From positions 6,973 to 70,972 of the forward strand of contig JBPEWV010000145.1 of NCBI GenBank assembly GCA_052032335.1: a stretch of 64,000 bases of DNA, in the 5' to 3' direction. This DNA comes from Pleionea sp052032335. GTDB taxonomy: Bacteria; Pseudomonadota; Gammaproteobacteria; Enterobacterales; Kangiellaceae. Position 1 is the stretch's first letter. Each line of letters starts with the position of its first letter. This document shows, in pieces, positions 1-8,359 of this stretch. The translations under genes were made by a program, and so were the position numbers. Below the pieces are notes generated by a model that was not told where the DNA came from, did not search any database, and was given only the letters and a program-made list of their open reading frames with translations.

Positions 1-1
1 A

Positions 2-91
2 ATTTCAGAAATAGAAAAACTCGAGTTCCCCGCTGCTAATCAACCGATAGTTGACCAGCTGATCTCCAGTTTCTCAGTAGGCGCTCTTTAA
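2..91 (+). CDS. C-terminal fragment of an unidentified protein
   Basis: An open frame enters from the left edge and runs 29 codons to a TAA stop at 89-91. The fragment, ending in SFSVGAL, is too short to assign to a family. It would converge on yacG with about 34 bp between the stops. It may be the tail of a real gene or chance; only the continuous frame supports it. Confidence 0.4.
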   Translation: MSEIEKLEFPAANQPIVDQLISSFSVGAL

Positions 92-125
92 TTCACAGGT
101 ATGTAGCTTTCAGGTCTAATTGACT

Positions 126-314
126 TTAATAATCGCTGTCGTTGTCGCTTTGCTGAGGAATCTTCTCTCCGGGGATTTTATGCCCTTCGTCGGCCCATTC
201 GCCTAAGTCGATTAACTTACAACGCTCGCTACAAAAAGGCTTGAATGGAAAGTTATTGTTCCAAGCAACGGACTTTTTACAATTCGGACAGCTAACGACT
301 AAATCTTTTTTCAT
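126..314 (-). CDS. yacG: DNA gyrase inhibitor YacG (zinc-binding)
   Basis: A 62-residue protein of the YacG family, small zinc-ribbon proteins that bind GyrB and inhibit gyrase in E. coli. A CPNC pair near residue 9 and an FCSERC pair near residue 28 supply the four zinc cysteines. They are followed by the family signature LIDLGEWA and an acidic C-terminal tail. A longer frame opens with TTG inside zapD, but ATG at 314 (MKKDLVVSCP) matches where family members start, so I chose it. It is the last gene of the zapD-yacG pair, 11 bp after the zapD stop. Confidence 0.93.
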   Translation of the reverse strand: MKKDLVVSCPNCKKSVAWNNNFPFKPFCSERCKLIDLGEWADEGHKIPGEKIPQQSDNDSDY

Positions 315-325
315 ATTCAAATTGA

Positions 326-1096
326 TTATTCTTTCCAACCGCAAGTTGCGTATTTAAAATTTACCGATTCACGGCACTTCATCCGAGAGAGTGTATCATC
401 CAAATAATAAAATTGAATAGAAATTCGATGTTTTCCAGCACTGACTTCAGGGAAAATACTTTGACTGCTCGGTAACTGAATTCTAAGTAGAGAGTTTCCC
501 GGGTTAGGCTTTTCGATTAAAAAGTCACCCATCGGTGCGCTCCCGACATTAAAAACCGATAATTCCCGAGTCAGTCTTAAAATAACGTTCACACTGGTTT
601 TCAATCCTTCAAGCGATTCAAGCCAATGGGTGATATGAAGTTTTGTTTTATCTGGGGAAAAACCGCAAAATTTCGCCAGCTCTGGTGAATCGCAAGCGAC
701 CACACCAGTGTGCAAACTCTGTTTACTGAGAATATTTTTGATCAATGGCTCTTCACGCAAATCGTCACCCAAACGGCCTCGATAACTTATCGCCCATTGA
801 TGCAACTTTGCCAGCTGGTTTAAAAATTTATCCAGCTTTTCTGTATCGACTGCCGGATTTGATTTCAGCTTTTTATAATGTGCTGTTTGTATTTCAAGCT
901 CTTTGATGATTTCAGACTTCATGTCAATACGGTTTAAATACTCGAGTATATTTACCAGTAGCAGCAAACATGCCTGATTGGATGCTGAGTTGTTGATGCC
1001 CAGAAGATGCTCAAAATGTTTAAAGGCACCTTCTAACCGTAGTAATTGCCGGTAGTTTTGTGTCAGTGGAAACTCAAAGTAATTAAACTTATCCAT
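326..1096 (-). CDS. zapD: Cell division protein ZapD
   Basis: A 256-residue cytoplasmic protein of the ZapD (YacF) family, which cross-links FtsZ filaments and helps assemble the division ring. Length fits the family (E. coli about 247). The N-terminal FEFPLTQNYRQLLRLE and the central WAISYRGRLGDDLRE stretch look like the conserved helical region, and the C-terminal half has the expected beta-rich character (SLLRIQLPSSQSIFPEVSAGKHRISIQF is spread over two strands). It overlaps the 3' end of coaE by 8 bp and precedes yacG, which is the coaE-zapD-yacG order of E. coli. Translational coupling with coaE is likely. Confidence 0.93.
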   Translation of the reverse strand: MDKFNYFEFPLTQNYRQLLRLEGAFKHFEHLLGINNSASNQACLLLLVNILEYLNRIDMKSEIIKELEIQTAHYKKLKSNPAVDTEKLDKFLNQLAKLHQWAISYRGRLGDDLREEPLIKNILSKQSLHTGVVACDSPELAKFCGFSPDKTKLHITHWLESLEGLKTSVNVILRLTRELSVFNVGSAPMGDFLIEKPNPGNSLLRIQLPSSQSIFPEVSAGKHRISIQFYYLDDTLSRMKCRESVNFKYATCGWKE

Positions 1097-1688
1097 TTTC
1101 TGAGAGCACCCGGTACTTTTGGTGTAACTGGTCGACGGATTGTTTTAGTTGATCGAGATTCCCTGAGTTATCGAGAATGTCATCTGCGTGTGTTTGTCGG
1201 TAGTGACGATTTACTTGTTTATCCATAATCGCACGTATGACTTGGCTATCACCTCCATCCCGCCGCTGAGCTCGCTCAATTTGTAAAACCTCGGGCACAT
1301 CGACCACTAAAATCCTGTCGACTAACGATTCCAGTTTGTTTTCAAACAACAAAGGTATGTCGAGAATTACATAGTGACTTGTCGCATTAGCGACCTGAAG
1401 GTTGATGTCACTTCGAATTTTTGGGTGCAGGCACTGATTGAGCCACTTAAGGTCGTCGGGGTTGTTGAAGACCTGAACCCTCAAAGCTTCGCGATCCAGC
1501 TCGCCATCACTTAGTATTAATTCGTCACCGAACTTCTGTTGTATTTCTTTTAGTGCCTTAGAGCCTTTTGCGACGATATCTTTTGCAATTCGGTCGGCAT
1601 CGATAACTTCGATACCTTTCAAGCGAAAAAGATTCGAAACGGTTGACTTTCCGCTGCCAATCCCGCCCGTTAATCCGACTTTAAACAT
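1089..1688 (-). CDS. coaE: Dephospho-CoA kinase
   Basis: A 199-residue kinase that phosphorylates the 3'-hydroxyl of dephospho-CoA with ATP, the last step of coenzyme A synthesis. The P-loop GGIGSGKST lies at residues 8-16, and the substrate-binding DADRIA motif follows near residue 31. The lid region LDIPLLFENKLE is around residue 110. Length is normal for the family. The start lies 8 bp after pilD ends, and the gene overlaps zapD by 8 bp. The placement next to pilD/pilC matches many gammaproteobacteria. Confidence 0.95.
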   Translation of the reverse strand: MFKVGLTGGIGSGKSTVSNLFRLKGIEVIDADRIAKDIVAKGSKALKEIQQKFGDELILSDGELDREALRVQVFNNPDDLKWLNQCLHPKIRSDINLQVANATSHYVILDIPLLFENKLESLVDRILVVDVPEVLQIERAQRRDGGDSQVIRAIMDKQVNRHYRQTHADDILDNSGNLDQLKQSVDQLHQKYRVLSENG

Positions 1689-1696
1689 GACAGAAT

Positions 1697-2599
1697 TTAC
1701 GATACGCCCATGGATTGAAAGTATTGTTTCATAATGCTATCGCCCCAAAATAGGGTGATCCATCCTGCAATCGCGAGATAAGGACCGAACGGGATCTGGG
1801 TGTCTCTGTTATTTTTTTTCAGAAGTAACATCGAAATTCCGATTACCGCACCGACACCGGCAGACATAATGATGATCAGTAACAATTTCTGGTAGCCCAC
1901 AAAAGCGCCTAGTGCTGCAAGTAATTTGAAGTCTCCGTGGCCCATACCATCTTTACCGGTAATTAATTTAAACAGCCAGTAAAAGCTCCATAGCGAAAGA
2001 TAACCGAATAAAGCACCCATTAAGGCATCTTCGAGAGGAATGGTCAGCTCCAACATGGCGGCAGTAAGCCCAAGCCACAAGATAATATAATTTATCGGGT
2101 CGGGGAGTATCTTATGATCAATATCGATAAAGATGTGCGCAATCAGAAGGCCTGTCAGCGTAATGTAGATTAATGTTTGCCAGGTAAACCCGTATTGATA
2201 CGCTATAAAACCAAATGTTACACCAGTAAGTAGCTCAACAAATGGATAACGTAAACTGATGGACGTCTTGCACTTTGAGCACTTTCCACGTTGAAACAAA
2301 TAGCTCAATACGGGTATGTTTTCCCAGGAACGAATTAAATGGTTGCATTTAGGGCAGCGAGAGCGAGGTACCACAATATTAAACTTATCGTCTTCTATTC
2401 GTTTATCAGTGGCTTTTCCGTTAACTTGGTAGCCTTTATCTCGCAGAATTTCGGTGGCCATACTACACCACTCACGAAACAGCATGATAGGGTATCGAAA
2501 TACGACAACATTTAAAAAACTGCCGACCATAAGGCCGGCAGCTATCATTGTGACAGTGAAAGCGGTTAAATTGCTTTCCAGATAATTTATGACTTCCAT
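1697..2599 (-). CDS. pilD: Prepilin peptidase / N-methyltransferase PilD
   Basis: A 300-residue inner-membrane aspartic protease that cuts the leader off type IV prepilins and methylates the new N-terminal Phe. The N-terminal domain carries two cysteine pairs (CPKC near residue 78 and CSKC near residue 103), the zinc-binding motif of full-length methylating PilD proteins. About seven hydrophobic segments follow. The catalytic aspartates fall in FIDIDHKILPD and in GMGHGDFKLLAALGA; the latter usually reads GxGYGDFK, so His replaces Tyr. Its start codon overlaps the pilC stop by one base, so the two are translationally coupled. The obvious substrate is PilA at 10.3-10.7 kb. Confidence 0.94.
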   Translation of the reverse strand: MEVINYLESNLTAFTVTMIAAGLMVGSFLNVVVFRYPIMLFREWCSMATEILRDKGYQVNGKATDKRIEDDKFNIVVPRSRCPKCNHLIRSWENIPVLSYLFQRGKCSKCKTSISLRYPFVELLTGVTFGFIAYQYGFTWQTLIYITLTGLLIAHIFIDIDHKILPDPINYIILWLGLTAAMLELTIPLEDALMGALFGYLSLWSFYWLFKLITGKDGMGHGDFKLLAALGAFVGYQKLLLIIIMSAGVGAVIGISMLLLKKNNRDTQIPFGPYLAIAGWITLFWGDSIMKQYFQSMGVS

Positions 2600-3867
2600 T
2601 AAACAACAGCACCCAACTGGAATATTGGTAAATACATGGCGATGATAAGTCCACCAACCAGCACACCAAGCACACCCATAATAAGTGGCTCGAGTAACGA
2701 ACTTAAACCATCAACGGCGTCGTCTACTTCTTGTTCGTAGATATCTGCTATTTTTGTAAGCATTTGATCTACGGCTCCAGATTCCTCACCAATGGCTACC
2801 ATCTGATTAACCATGTTCGGGAATAGTCCACTATTCACCATTGAAACGTTTAATTGAATACCGGTGGTTACTTCGTCTCTTATTTTTAATAAGCCAGAGC
2901 GATAGACATAGTTCCCTGAAGCTCCGGCTGCGGACTCTAGCGCCTCTACTAGCGGAACACCTGCAGCAAAGGTTGTGGAAAGAGTTCTTGCAAACCGGGC
3001 TATGGCAGCTTTATTTAAGATATCACCAACCACTGGCAACTTTAGAATTAGCTTATCCCTATTGTTTCTAAACGCTTCTGACTTTTCGCCAGCTATTCGT
3101 AGGCCAAAAATGGTCGCAGCAATTATCCCGATAGCGACATACCAATAGGCTTGCATCCATTCAGATATTCCAATAACCATCATGGTGAATGCAGGGAGTT
3201 CAGCGCCAAAGCCTTCGAAGATATCCTGGAACTGAGGTACCACAAAAATCAACAGAATGCTGGTAACAACGAGCGCAACAACGACAACCGCTATCGGGTA
3301 AAATAAGGCTTTTTTAATCTTAGACTTGAGTGCTTCGGTTTTCTCTTTGTAGGTAGCAATTCGGTCGAGCATGCTCTCGAGGGCGCCCGACTGCTCGCCG
3401 GCTACTACAAGATCGCAGAATAAGTCATCAAAATATTTAGGGTGCTTTCTAAGAGATTCACCCATTGAAGACCCTGATTCTATATCGGCTTTGATGGCTA
3501 AAATTAAGTCTTGAACAGCAGGGTTATCATGGCCTTTACCAATAATGTCAAACGATTGCACCAATGGAACGCCAGCTTTCATCATAGTTGCTAATTGCCG
3601 AGAGACGACGGCAATATCAACTGGCTTAATCGGCTTTTTATTGGCGCCAAATAAGGGTTGTGCTTTCTTAGATAATTTTCTAGGGATTACACCCTGTTTG
3701 CGGAGTTGAGCTTTTGCTATGGCTGAAGAGTCAGCGCTAATTTCACCAGAGACTTTGTTCCCTTTTTTATCAACTCCTGAGTAGGTAAAGGTTGATATTT
3801 TGGGTGCCTTTTTAGCCTTAGATTTTTGTTTCGCATCGCTTGACGCTTTTTTTGCTGCAACTGCCAT
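2599..3867 (-). CDS. pilC: Type IV pilus inner-membrane platform protein PilC
   Basis: A 422-residue polytopic protein of the GspF/PilC family, the platform on which the PilB motor acts. An alanine- and lysine-rich N-terminus (residues 1-25) leads into FTYSGVDKKGNKVSGEI. Two T2SSF repeats follow at about 85-210 and 290-412, each with a conserved GVPLVQSFDI / GVPLVEALES turn and a following hydrophobic helix pair (VVVVALVVTSILLIFVVP near 200; the last near 395-415). Length is normal. It lies between pilB (5 bp gap) and pilD (1 bp overlap). Confidence 0.95.
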   Translation of the reverse strand: MAVAAKKASSDAKQKSKAKKAPKISTFTYSGVDKKGNKVSGEISADSSAIAKAQLRKQGVIPRKLSKKAQPLFGANKKPIKPVDIAVVSRQLATMMKAGVPLVQSFDIIGKGHDNPAVQDLILAIKADIESGSSMGESLRKHPKYFDDLFCDLVVAGEQSGALESMLDRIATYKEKTEALKSKIKKALFYPIAVVVVALVVTSILLIFVVPQFQDIFEGFGAELPAFTMMVIGISEWMQAYWYVAIGIIAATIFGLRIAGEKSEAFRNNRDKLILKLPVVGDILNKAAIARFARTLSTTFAAGVPLVEALESAAGASGNYVYRSGLLKIRDEVTTGIQLNVSMVNSGLFPNMVNQMVAIGEESGAVDQMLTKIADIYEQEVDDAVDGLSSLLEPLIMGVLGVLVGGLIIAMYLPIFQLGAVV

Positions 3868-3872
3868 TTTTA

Positions 3873-5576
3873 TTAATCCTGTGTTACGCGGTTCACTTCT
3901 TCAAGAGATGTGACACCTTGCATTACTTTTAGTAACCCTGACTGATGTAAATCATTGATGCCTTCTTTTTGTGCCTGATCGGCAATATCGATGGCATTTC
4001 CACCTTCCATTATGATTCTACCCATTGCATCTGAAACGGGCATCACTTGATAAATACCCACTCGTCCTTTATACCCTTGGGTGCAATTATCACAACCGAC
4101 TGGTTCAAATAATTCAAAAGTTCCTATTTGTTCTTGCTTAAATCCTGCATCAACAAGCGCTTCTTCAGGAATATCTGCAGCTTGCTTACAATGATTGCAG
4201 AGTCGCCGAGCCAGCCGTTGGGCAATTACCAAGTTAACACTTGTTGCGATGTTAAAAGGAGCGACTCCCATATTGACCAATCGAGTTAATGTTTCGGGCG
4301 CACTATTAGTGTGTAAGGTTGAAAGTACCATGTGACCCGTTTGCGCAGCTTTTATTGCGATTTCGGCGGTTTCTAAGTCTCGAATCTCACCAACCAGTAT
4401 GACGTCAGGGTCTTGACGTAGAAATGCTCTAAGCGCGGAGGAGAAGTCTAATCCGGCCTTTGGATTTACATTGACCTGATTAACACCAGATAAGTTGATT
4501 TCAACAGGATCTTCTGCGGTTGAGATATTTCGCTCGGGCTTGTTAAGCATATTGACACCGGTGTACAAAGAAACCGTTTTACCTGAGCCGGTTGGACCTG
4601 TTACAAGAACCATGCCTTGTGGTTTAAATAACGCGTCTTCGTACAAAGCCCGTTGTTCTTCTTCGTAACCTAAAACTTCAATGCCAAGCATTGCACTCGA
4701 TGGGTCAAGAATACGCATTACAATCTTCTCGCCGAATAAAGTGGGAAGAGTGCTCACACGAAAGTCGATAGCTTTATTCTTCGAAAGTTTTAACTTTATT
4801 CTACCGTCTTGTGGTATTCGTCTTTCTGAAATATCAAGCCTTGACATTACTTTAAGACGGGCAGCGATTTTGGTTGATAGGTTGGAAGGGGGGCTCGAAA
4901 CTTCGTGCAATATGCCGTCAATACGGAACCGTACTCGGTAATTTTTTTCGTAGGGCTCGAAATGAAGGTCAGATGCCCCTTTCTTTATCGCATCAAGTAA
5001 TATCTTGTTTACAAAGCGAACAATTGGGGCATCATCCGCTCCTTGTTGCTCATCTTCTTTTTGTTCATCTGAGCTATCTTCTATATCTAAATTCTCAAGA
5101 TCTGCGTCATCAAACTCCGCTAAACTCTGACTTTCCTGCTCGTCGAGAACCTTGTCTATAAACTTGGATAATTTTGAGTCTTCAACTAGAACAGCATCGA
5201 CCGTAAGCTTACTGTGGAACTGAAACTCATCCAGCGCAATTAAATTGGTGGGATCGGAAACAGCAACGAACAGCCTTTTACCACGCGTAAACAATGGCAA
5301 GGCATGATGCTTGGTTATCAATTTTTCAGAAACGATACCCTTTGGCAATAATTCGTAATCGATGCTATCTAAATCGAAAAGCGGGACGCCAAACTCCAAC
5401 GAAGCTAAATTCGCTAGTTTCAAACCGTCGACGATTGAGTTTTCGACGAGGTACTTAACAATAGGTGCGCCGCTCTTTATGGCTGAAGAAGTGGCTTCAG
5501 AAGCGCTTTCTTCAGTAAGTAAACCCTCACTTACAAGTCGTTTGGTTAAACCACTAACGATATTATTCGATTGCAT
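3873..5576 (-). CDS. pilB: Type IV pilus extension ATPase PilB
   Basis: A 567-residue hexameric ATPase that drives pilin polymerisation. The N-terminal 150 residues form the MshEN-type domain. An acidic linker rich in D and E (about 145-178) follows, then the catalytic domain. Visible motifs are Walker A GPTGSGKT (about 330), the Asp box ILVGEIRDLETAEIA (about 392) and the His box GHMVLSTLHTN (about 415). A four-cysteine zinc site is formed by CNHC (about 455) and CDNC (about 492). Length matches PilB of pseudomonads. It leads the pilB-pilC-pilD-coaE-zapD-yacG series. No retraction ATPase is in the window. Confidence 0.95.
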   Translation of the reverse strand: MQSNNIVSGLTKRLVSEGLLTEESASEATSSAIKSGAPIVKYLVENSIVDGLKLANLASLEFGVPLFDLDSIDYELLPKGIVSEKLITKHHALPLFTRGKRLFVAVSDPTNLIALDEFQFHSKLTVDAVLVEDSKLSKFIDKVLDEQESQSLAEFDDADLENLDIEDSSDEQKEDEQQGADDAPIVRFVNKILLDAIKKGASDLHFEPYEKNYRVRFRIDGILHEVSSPPSNLSTKIAARLKVMSRLDISERRIPQDGRIKLKLSKNKAIDFRVSTLPTLFGEKIVMRILDPSSAMLGIEVLGYEEEQRALYEDALFKPQGMVLVTGPTGSGKTVSLYTGVNMLNKPERNISTAEDPVEINLSGVNQVNVNPKAGLDFSSALRAFLRQDPDVILVGEIRDLETAEIAIKAAQTGHMVLSTLHTNSAPETLTRLVNMGVAPFNIATSVNLVIAQRLARRLCNHCKQAADIPEEALVDAGFKQEQIGTFELFEPVGCDNCTQGYKGRVGIYQVMPVSDAMGRIIMEGGNAIDIADQAQKEGINDLHQSGLLKVMQGVTSLEEVNRVTQD

Positions 5577-5851
5577 ATGTTCTCTTCAAAATAAAGCACT
5601 AAAACACCAATGAATTCCGTAAGTTATAGCACTTTTTATAGAATAATTCTTCCTTTTAAGTGAAATTATTGAATTATTTTGGGCCGTGTAGTTTAGGTTT
5701 AGTTTGTCTTCAAATGAGTTGTTCGAAATTCAACTGTTTTCTTTTCCGTTGGTATTATCTGTTTATAGACTGTTTTTTTTAATTGAGTTAGTTTTGTTGT
5801 TATCTCTTAAAGATTGGAGCCAATTAGCTCCTAATTTATGCGACTAAATTA
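5577..5851. other. A+T-rich intergenic region between divergent pilB and the flippase-like gene
   Basis: This 275-bp stretch separates pilB (minus) from the membrane protein gene at 5852 (plus). It is A+T-rich with T tracts and should hold both promoters, but I could not settle on a convincing -35/-10 pair or operator. It marks the edge of the A+T-rich block that runs to about 10.2 kb. Confidence 0.5.
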
Positions 5852-6718
5852 ATGATAGAAAGAATTACAAGACTATTGTCTCTACATGACTATACGCTGC
5901 GATTTTATTTAAATACGTTATTCGGATTGATTGGAATCTCGTTTGTACTTTGGATCACTTATACTAACTGGGGACCATTTAGAGAACAGTTACAGTTTTT
6001 AGACTATCTATACTTGGGAGCTGCTTTATTATCAGGAATATTATGCCATTTAATAATGGCTTATTACTTCTCGCTTATTGTCAATAATAATAAAAAGCCA
6101 GGCAAAGTGCAGTTCAAACTAGGAGTGAAACTATTCTTGATTAGCCAGCCTTCAAAGTATATTCCAGGAAAAATATGGCAGATATTACACCAAAGGTTAC
6201 TGTCTAAGTCATTTTCTTTGAGAGAAGTTGCTTTAGCTAATATTCAATTTATGGCAGGTATAAGCTTTTTTATTTTAGCACTGAGCCTATGTATTATTTC
6301 ATTACTAAATAGCTATTGGTACGCTCTTCTACTGAGCACTATATCATTTATCACGGTTCTAATTTACTTTAGATTTTCTTTAAAGCTCATTTTACCTTTC
6401 ATTTCTGCGTGCTTTTTCTTAATTGGAAGTGGCTTGATAGTTCAGGGTTTAGGAGTTCATTTAAACTTCTTGCAGACAGCTAATTTAATTGCAATTTTTG
6501 GCTTGAGCTGGATACTGGGTACTATCGCATTCATTTTTCCTGCAGGTATTGGGTTACGGGAGTGGCTAATAGTCTCTGTACCCACAACGATTCTTTATGA
6601 TGTAGATCCTCAAGTTTTGGTAGTTTTCGCGGTATTTCTGAGATTGTGGCAAATTTCATACGAGTTATTGTGTTGGGGAGGGGTCCGTATTTTCACTTAT
6701 TTTTATTCCAAAGAGTGA
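5852..6718 (+). CDS. Flippase-like (UPF0104 / lysylphosphatidylglycerol synthase TM-type) membrane protein
   Basis: A 288-residue integral membrane protein with about seven or eight hydrophobic segments. Family hallmarks are SQPSKYIPGKIWQ near residue 100, where related proteins have PSxxxPGxxG/W, and FPAGIGLREW near residue 230. The family is annotated as flippase-like and includes the membrane part of MprF, which moves lysyl-phosphatidylglycerol across the membrane; stand-alone members often sit beside glycosyltransferases and may flip polyprenol-linked sugars. No lysyltransferase domain is present, so an MprF function is unlikely. Its 3' end overlaps the convergent methyltransferase gene by 26 bp. 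Strongly A+T-rich. Substrate unknown. Confidence 0.75.
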   Translation: MIERITRLLSLHDYTLRFYLNTLFGLIGISFVLWITYTNWGPFREQLQFLDYLYLGAALLSGILCHLIMAYYFSLIVNNNKKPGKVQFKLGVKLFLISQPSKYIPGKIWQILHQRLLSKSFSLREVALANIQFMAGISFFILALSLCIISLLNSYWYALLLSTISFITVLIYFRFSLKLILPFISACFFLIGSGLIVQGLGVHLNFLQTANLIAIFGLSWILGTIAFIFPAGIGLREWLIVSVPTTILYDVDPQVLVVFAVFLRLWQISYELLCWGGVRIFTYFYSKE

Positions 6719-7283
6719 TAGTCCAAGGTAAAGGTGTCTTTACTTTAATCACAGTACCAATACAATTGACCATATTAATAAATGACTTTGTCGACCAGTG
6801 ATTAATATGCCCTGGAGTGTTGCCGAGAGAAGAAAGATACTTTAGCCTAGCAACGTTGAGAGCTCGCCAGATGGGCTCTCTAGGAACCGAAGTTATTACG
6901 TCACCTTTAGATACTCTAGAAAGCTCTTTTAATCCTTTAACTGGGTATTCTATATGCTCTAGAACTTCCAGGCAAAATACGATATCAAAATGATTACTCT
7001 CGAATGGAATATCGTAAATGGATGCTTGAGTAACAATAGCATTTGGAGCTCTTTTCTTAGTGTCACGAACCAAATTCAAATCAATATCGATAGCATGAAC
7101 ACTAGAATGAGGGTAGTGTTGGCAGATTCTTTCTGTGCTAAAACCGTGACCACACCCTACCTCGAGAACCTTAAGGCTTTTACTTGAAGGTGCTATAGAA
7201 AATACTTGGGCATAAAAGTTCTCAATGAGCTTTTTTCCCAATGCTCCTGTCTTGGTATACTTTTCTTCGAAATTCTCTTGCAT
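6693..7283 (-). CDS. Class I SAM-dependent methyltransferase
   Basis: A 196-residue protein with the Methyltransf_11-type Rossmann fold. Motif I is VLEVGCGHG at about residues 39-47, an acidic ribose-binding residue is in VHAIDID (about 64-70), and FDIVFCLEVLEHI is near residue 100. The substrate cannot be read from the sequence. Its start codon coincides with the last base of the glycosyltransferase stop, so they form one transcript and probably act on the same product, for example methylating a sugar or a lipid-linked intermediate. The 3' end overlaps the opposing flippase-like gene by 26 bp. Confidence 0.85.
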   Translation of the reverse strand: MQENFEEKYTKTGALGKKLIENFYAQVFSIAPSSKSLKVLEVGCGHGFSTERICQHYPHSSVHAIDIDLNLVRDTKKRAPNAIVTQASIYDIPFESNHFDIVFCLEVLEHIEYPVKGLKELSRVSKGDVITSVPREPIWRALNVARLKYLSSLGNTPGHINHWSTKSFINMVNCIGTVIKVKTPLPWTITLWNKNK

Positions 7284-8143
7284 TACTGTTTACTGTACTG
7301 CAATGAGTTAATCTGTTCGGAGACAAGTCCAATCAAAAAGACTATTATTGATGAGACCATTAATGTCGCCGACATATTGGTAAATCTTCCACTGTCTAGG
7401 TAAGTAATTAAGTAATTAAGTAACCCAAGCATAAAAAGTCCGAGACTAATTGGTGTAAAAAGTTTAAGTGGCGAATATAGAGTTCCAATCTTGAATATTA
7501 TGACGATAAATCTAAACCCATCTTTCAATAAATTTATGTGGCTTTTTCCTACTCGTTTCAATACCTCTATTTGTTCATATGCAACGGAGTAACCTGAACG
7601 AAAGAAAGCCATTGTGATGGTTGTGGGATAAGAAAAGCCGTTTGGTAGTAAGTGTAAAAATTCTTTGAATTTTTTTGCGTCGACTACTCTGAGGCCAGAG
7701 GTTAAGTCTTCTACATTATGTTCAACTATTTTTGATGCTAACCAATTATAGAAGCTATTCGCGAGTTGCCGGAAAAAGCTTGCTTGTCCTTTACTGTCTC
7801 TCTTTCCAACAACCATGTCGAATCCGGTTTCAAATTTGGCAACTAATGCTTGGATATCTCTTATTTGATGTTGGCCATCAGCATCCATAAATATGAGTGC
7901 ATCTCCCTTAGCAGCTCTTGCCCCTGCTTTTATCGCAGCACCATTCCCTTTGGAGTATGGATGGTGTATTACTTGAACAGAATACTTATCTAACAGCTCA
8001 GTCGTATTGTCCGTCGAGCCATCATTTACGATAATTATTTCCATGCTCGCGAAGTTAGAGAGTAGCTCTGGAACAAGACTCTGCAAAGATTCCGCTTCAT
8101 TCTTTGCGGGTATAATTATGGAAAACAACTTTCGTGTTTTCAT
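7283..8143 (-). CDS. Glycosyltransferase family 2, polyprenol-phosphate sugar synthase type
   Basis: A 286-residue GT-A glycosyltransferase. The N-terminal IIIPAKNEAESL (about 8-19), IIIVNDGSTDNT (about 36-47) and catalytic DADGQHQ (about 87-93) are typical of dolichol/undecaprenol-phosphate mannose or glucose synthases (DPM1/ArnC/GtrB group). Two C-terminal hydrophobic helices (about 218-240 and 255-275) would anchor it at the inner membrane. The likely product is a polyprenyl-phosphate monosaccharide, the donor type used by GT-C enzymes such as the TMTC-like protein encoded upstream. It overlaps the methyltransferase start by one base. Sugar identity is unknown. Confidence 0.88.
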   Translation of the reverse strand: MKTRKLFSIIIPAKNEAESLQSLVPELLSNFASMEIIIVNDGSTDNTTELLDKYSVQVIHHPYSKGNGAAIKAGARAAKGDALIFMDADGQHQIRDIQALVAKFETGFDMVVGKRDSKGQASFFRQLANSFYNWLASKIVEHNVEDLTSGLRVVDAKKFKEFLHLLPNGFSYPTTITMAFFRSGYSVAYEQIEVLKRVGKSHINLLKDGFRFIVIIFKIGTLYSPLKLFTPISLGLFMLGLLNYLITYLDSGRFTNMSATLMVSSIIVFLIGLVSEQINSLQYSKQ

Positions 8144-8359
8144 TCATTTAAATCCTGAGGTTCGCAAAAAACTGGAAGTTAATACTTTGGGTAAGTATCA
8201 TTCAATAATATTGCTATCCAATTACACGATGAATATGAATACTGATTTGATTCTAACTGAGTTCTTGAAATTTGCAAGGTCAGCTTAAAATTTCGGTTTC
8301 AATGAAACTCATTAGCACATCTTGAATTAAGTGGTTTTTATATTTCGTCTTGAATAATA

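Noticed and set aside
5852..6718. MprF (lysyl-phosphatidylglycerol synthase)
   Set aside because: Only the membrane part is present; the C-terminal lysyltransferase domain is absent at 288 residues.
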